DNA of 16,683 bases from an uncultured Planctomycetaceae bacterium. GTDB lineage: Bacteria; Planctomycetota; Planctomycetia; Pirellulales; Pirellulaceae. Positions 15,323 to 16,683 of the stretch are shown piece after piece (the stretch's first letter is position 1; the number at the start of each line of letters is the position of its first letter). The stretch spans positions 1 through 16,683 of the forward strand of contig CAIYOB010000413.1 of NCBI GenBank assembly GCA_903927685.1. Reading direction: 5' to 3'. Below the pieces are notes generated by a model, which made no database searches, was not told where the DNA came from, and saw nothing but the letters and a program-made list of their open reading frames with translations. The translations under genes and the position numbers were made by a program.

Positions 15323-16585
15323 ATGCTACGCTCCGGGGCTGACGATGGCCATGAGAGCCCGCAATTCGTCGTCCACCTCGGCCGGGTCGCCGTTGCCAAA
15401 CTCGACGGAACCGTTTGGGTGCATGACCGCTTGACCGCGGCGGCCGTGTGCGGGCCGTTGCTCGTGCACGGGAAGGGCGGACGGATCAGCCTGCTGTTCT
15501 CGCCCGACGCGAGTCGGATGCTGACGACGACGGCGCAGGGCGTGGTCTCGGTGTGGTCGATCCCGGAAGGCCGGCGTCTGGCCGATCCAGTGATGCTGTC
15601 GCCACCGCTCGAGCCCGCGGCGGCGACCGCGGACGGCAGGCACTTCGCGACGATCACCCCTGATGGCATGGTGAGGCGATGGGAATCGGCGACCGGGCGA
15701 TCGTCACCAGCGATGCGCCACGGTTCCGACCTGAACGCCGTCGCCTTTTCGCCCGACGGACGAGTCCTGGCGAGTGCCGGAACCGGCCGCGTGGTGCGGT
15801 TGTGCGAGACAGCGACCGGAAAGCTGGCGAGTGAATTGAAGGGTCATCAGAACGAGGTGCTGGCCGTCTTGTTCAGCCCGGACGGCCGGAAACTGGTGAC
15901 CACCTCCCTGGATTCGACCACCGGCATCGGGAACGCGGCAGACGGCTGTGAACTCTCGGTCCGGGCCCACGGCGGTGAGGTCCGGGATGCCTGCTTCAGT
16001 CCCGATGGCCGATTCGTGGCCTCGGCTTCTCGCGATCGGACGGCGCTGATCTGGAACGTCGAGGCGGGGCGGCCGCACACGCGCAAGCTGGAACACGAGC
16101 AAAGCGTGAGCAACGTCCGCTTCAGTCCGGACAGCCGGCAGCTATTGACCGTGGATTATCGCGGCCTGCGGCTGTGGGACGTCGCGACGGGGCGTCCGCT
16201 GACCGTCCGGTTGGCCGAGCAGTTTCAACTCGGGACCGGCTTTCAAGCCGCTAGCGGGCGTCCCATTTTCACGCCGGACGGGCTCGCGGTCTTCTTGGCC
16301 GGTGACAGTTACGTGTCGAGAATGTTGCATATTCCCACGCCCCCGGCGGGGGTTCCCGCGGCTTCAAGGACCGGTCGAGGGCAGGCAGGCCGGGCTGAGT
16401 GGCCATCACCGCGAGGGCCCCAGGCAGCGACGCTCGGTCATCTGCTTCGGGGATCGGCGGCCGGCGGCGCGGGGCCGAGGGTTCAGGCGCGATGCGGCCG
16501 TCGTGATGGGCCGCTGCGGAGCCGCAAGAAGTTCAACGCCTCCTTAACGGTCCGCGCCAGCAGGATGTCGGGGTGGCCGGCATAG
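15323..16585 (+). CDS. WD40-repeat protein, probably a truncated remnant
   Basis: The frame has 420 codons, but WD40 character runs only to about residue 346 (near 16361). FSPD motifs occur at 59-62, 142-145, 184-187, 225-228 and 267-270, with repeat ends VWS (77), RRW (118), IWN (243) and LWD (284). One repeat ends in RLC instead of RLW (159-161) and another has no aromatic at all (GIGNA, 201-205). Such repeats form a beta-propeller for protein binding; in planctomycetes they often form the C-terminal half of Ser/Thr kinases, and the IPTPPAGVPA stretch (337-346) resembles the linker after those repeats. No kinase domain, signal peptide or Shine-Dalgarno is present. The final ~75 codons are arginine-rich and lie partly antisense to the gene ending at 16483. 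A decayed fragment is the most likely reading. Confidence 0.5.
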   Translation: MLRSGADDGHESPQFVVHLGRVAVAKLDGTVWVHDRLTAAAVCGPLLVHGKGGRISLLFSPDASRMLTTTAQGVVSVWSIPEGRRLADPVMLSPPLEPAAATADGRHFATITPDGMVRRWESATGRSSPAMRHGSDLNAVAFSPDGRVLASAGTGRVVRLCETATGKLASELKGHQNEVLAVLFSPDGRKLVTTSLDSTTGIGNAADGCELSVRAHGGEVRDACFSPDGRFVASASRDRTALIWNVEAGRPHTRKLEHEQSVSNVRFSPDSRQLLTVDYRGLRLWDVATGRPLTVRLAEQFQLGTGFQAASGRPIFTPDGLAVFLAGDSYVSRMLHIPTPPAGVPAASRTGRGQAGRAEWPSPRGPQAATLGHLLRGSAAGGAGPRVQARCGRRDGPLRSRKKFNASLTVRASRMSGWPA

Positions 16586-16683
16586 GGCGTCACCTGGGCG
16601 TGAATCGCGACCGGCGCTTCCCCCGTCGAACTGCCCGCCGGGCCCGGACGATGCAACGTCGCCTCCTGGCCCGCCGACAACTC
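16483..16683 (-). CDS. 3' end of an unidentified protein, cut by the window edge
   Basis: An open frame enters from the right edge and stops at 16483-16485. Its 66 residues read like real protein, with GQEATLHRPGPAG, VAIHAQVTPYAGHPDILLA and TVKEALNFLRLRSG. The last stretch is a plausible amphipathic helix before a basic tail. The start is outside the window. I do not recognise the family. It faces the WD40 frame and overlaps its low-quality end by about 100 bases, which supports the view that the WD40 frame has lost its true terminus. Confidence 0.5.
   Translation of the reverse strand, partial: ELSAGQEATLHRPGPAGSSTGEAPVAIHAQVTPYAGHPDILLARTVKEALNFLRLRSGPSRRPHRA

Overview
The window is high-GC bacterial DNA that most resembles a planctomycete, probably of the Pirellulales/Planctomycetales type. 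This rests on protein content: a secreted relative of the hydrazine synthase alpha subunit with two CXXCH heme motifs, a sulfatase-fold protein, a very large secreted TIM-barrel/carbohydrate-binding protein, a duplicated pectate-lyase-3-type beta-helix protein, a Tat-exported cupin sugar-isomerase-like protein and a degenerate WD40 protein. No rRNA, tRNA, CRISPR array or intact insertion sequence was seen.

Layout. Positions 1-347 hold no gene, but carry a perfect hairpin terminator (76-107) and a 137-bp element closed by a perfect 14-bp inverted repeat (122-258). Two minus-strand genes follow: a ~1,347-residue secreted TIM-barrel-type protein (348-4391) and, upstream of it, a sulfatase-fold protein that has lost its catalytic signature (4541-5755). 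A 131-bp divergent intergenic region leads to the plus-strand HzsA-related diheme protein (5887-8415). The next 312-bp gap (8416-8727) contains an unusual palindromic array of 14-bp repeats around a stem-loop.

Positions 8728-11609 look like one operon: cupin isomerase-like protein, NAD-type short-chain dehydrogenase, deoxyribose-phosphate aldolase (deoC) and a small membrane protein, with gaps of 46, 22 and 3 bp. This suggests sugar or sugar-acid catabolism: isomerisation or epimerisation, oxidation, then aldol cleavage. The substrate cannot be read from sequence. After a stretch of decayed sequence (about 11610-12185) comes a secreted protein with two beta-helix halves (12186-14477).

The right end (14478-16683) looks eroded. 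It has a short orphan coding fragment, a mini-ORF behind a near-ideal Shine-Dalgarno, a four-helix membrane protein of DUF5658 type (14873-15298), and a WD40-repeat frame that appears to be a remnant. That frame runs antisense into the 3' end of a minus-strand gene cut by the window edge. The best candidates for something undescribed are the 14-bp repeat/stem-loop element at 8462-8610, the structured element at 122-258 and the catalytically dead sulfatase-like gene. No complete novel multi-gene defence or mobile system could be supported.
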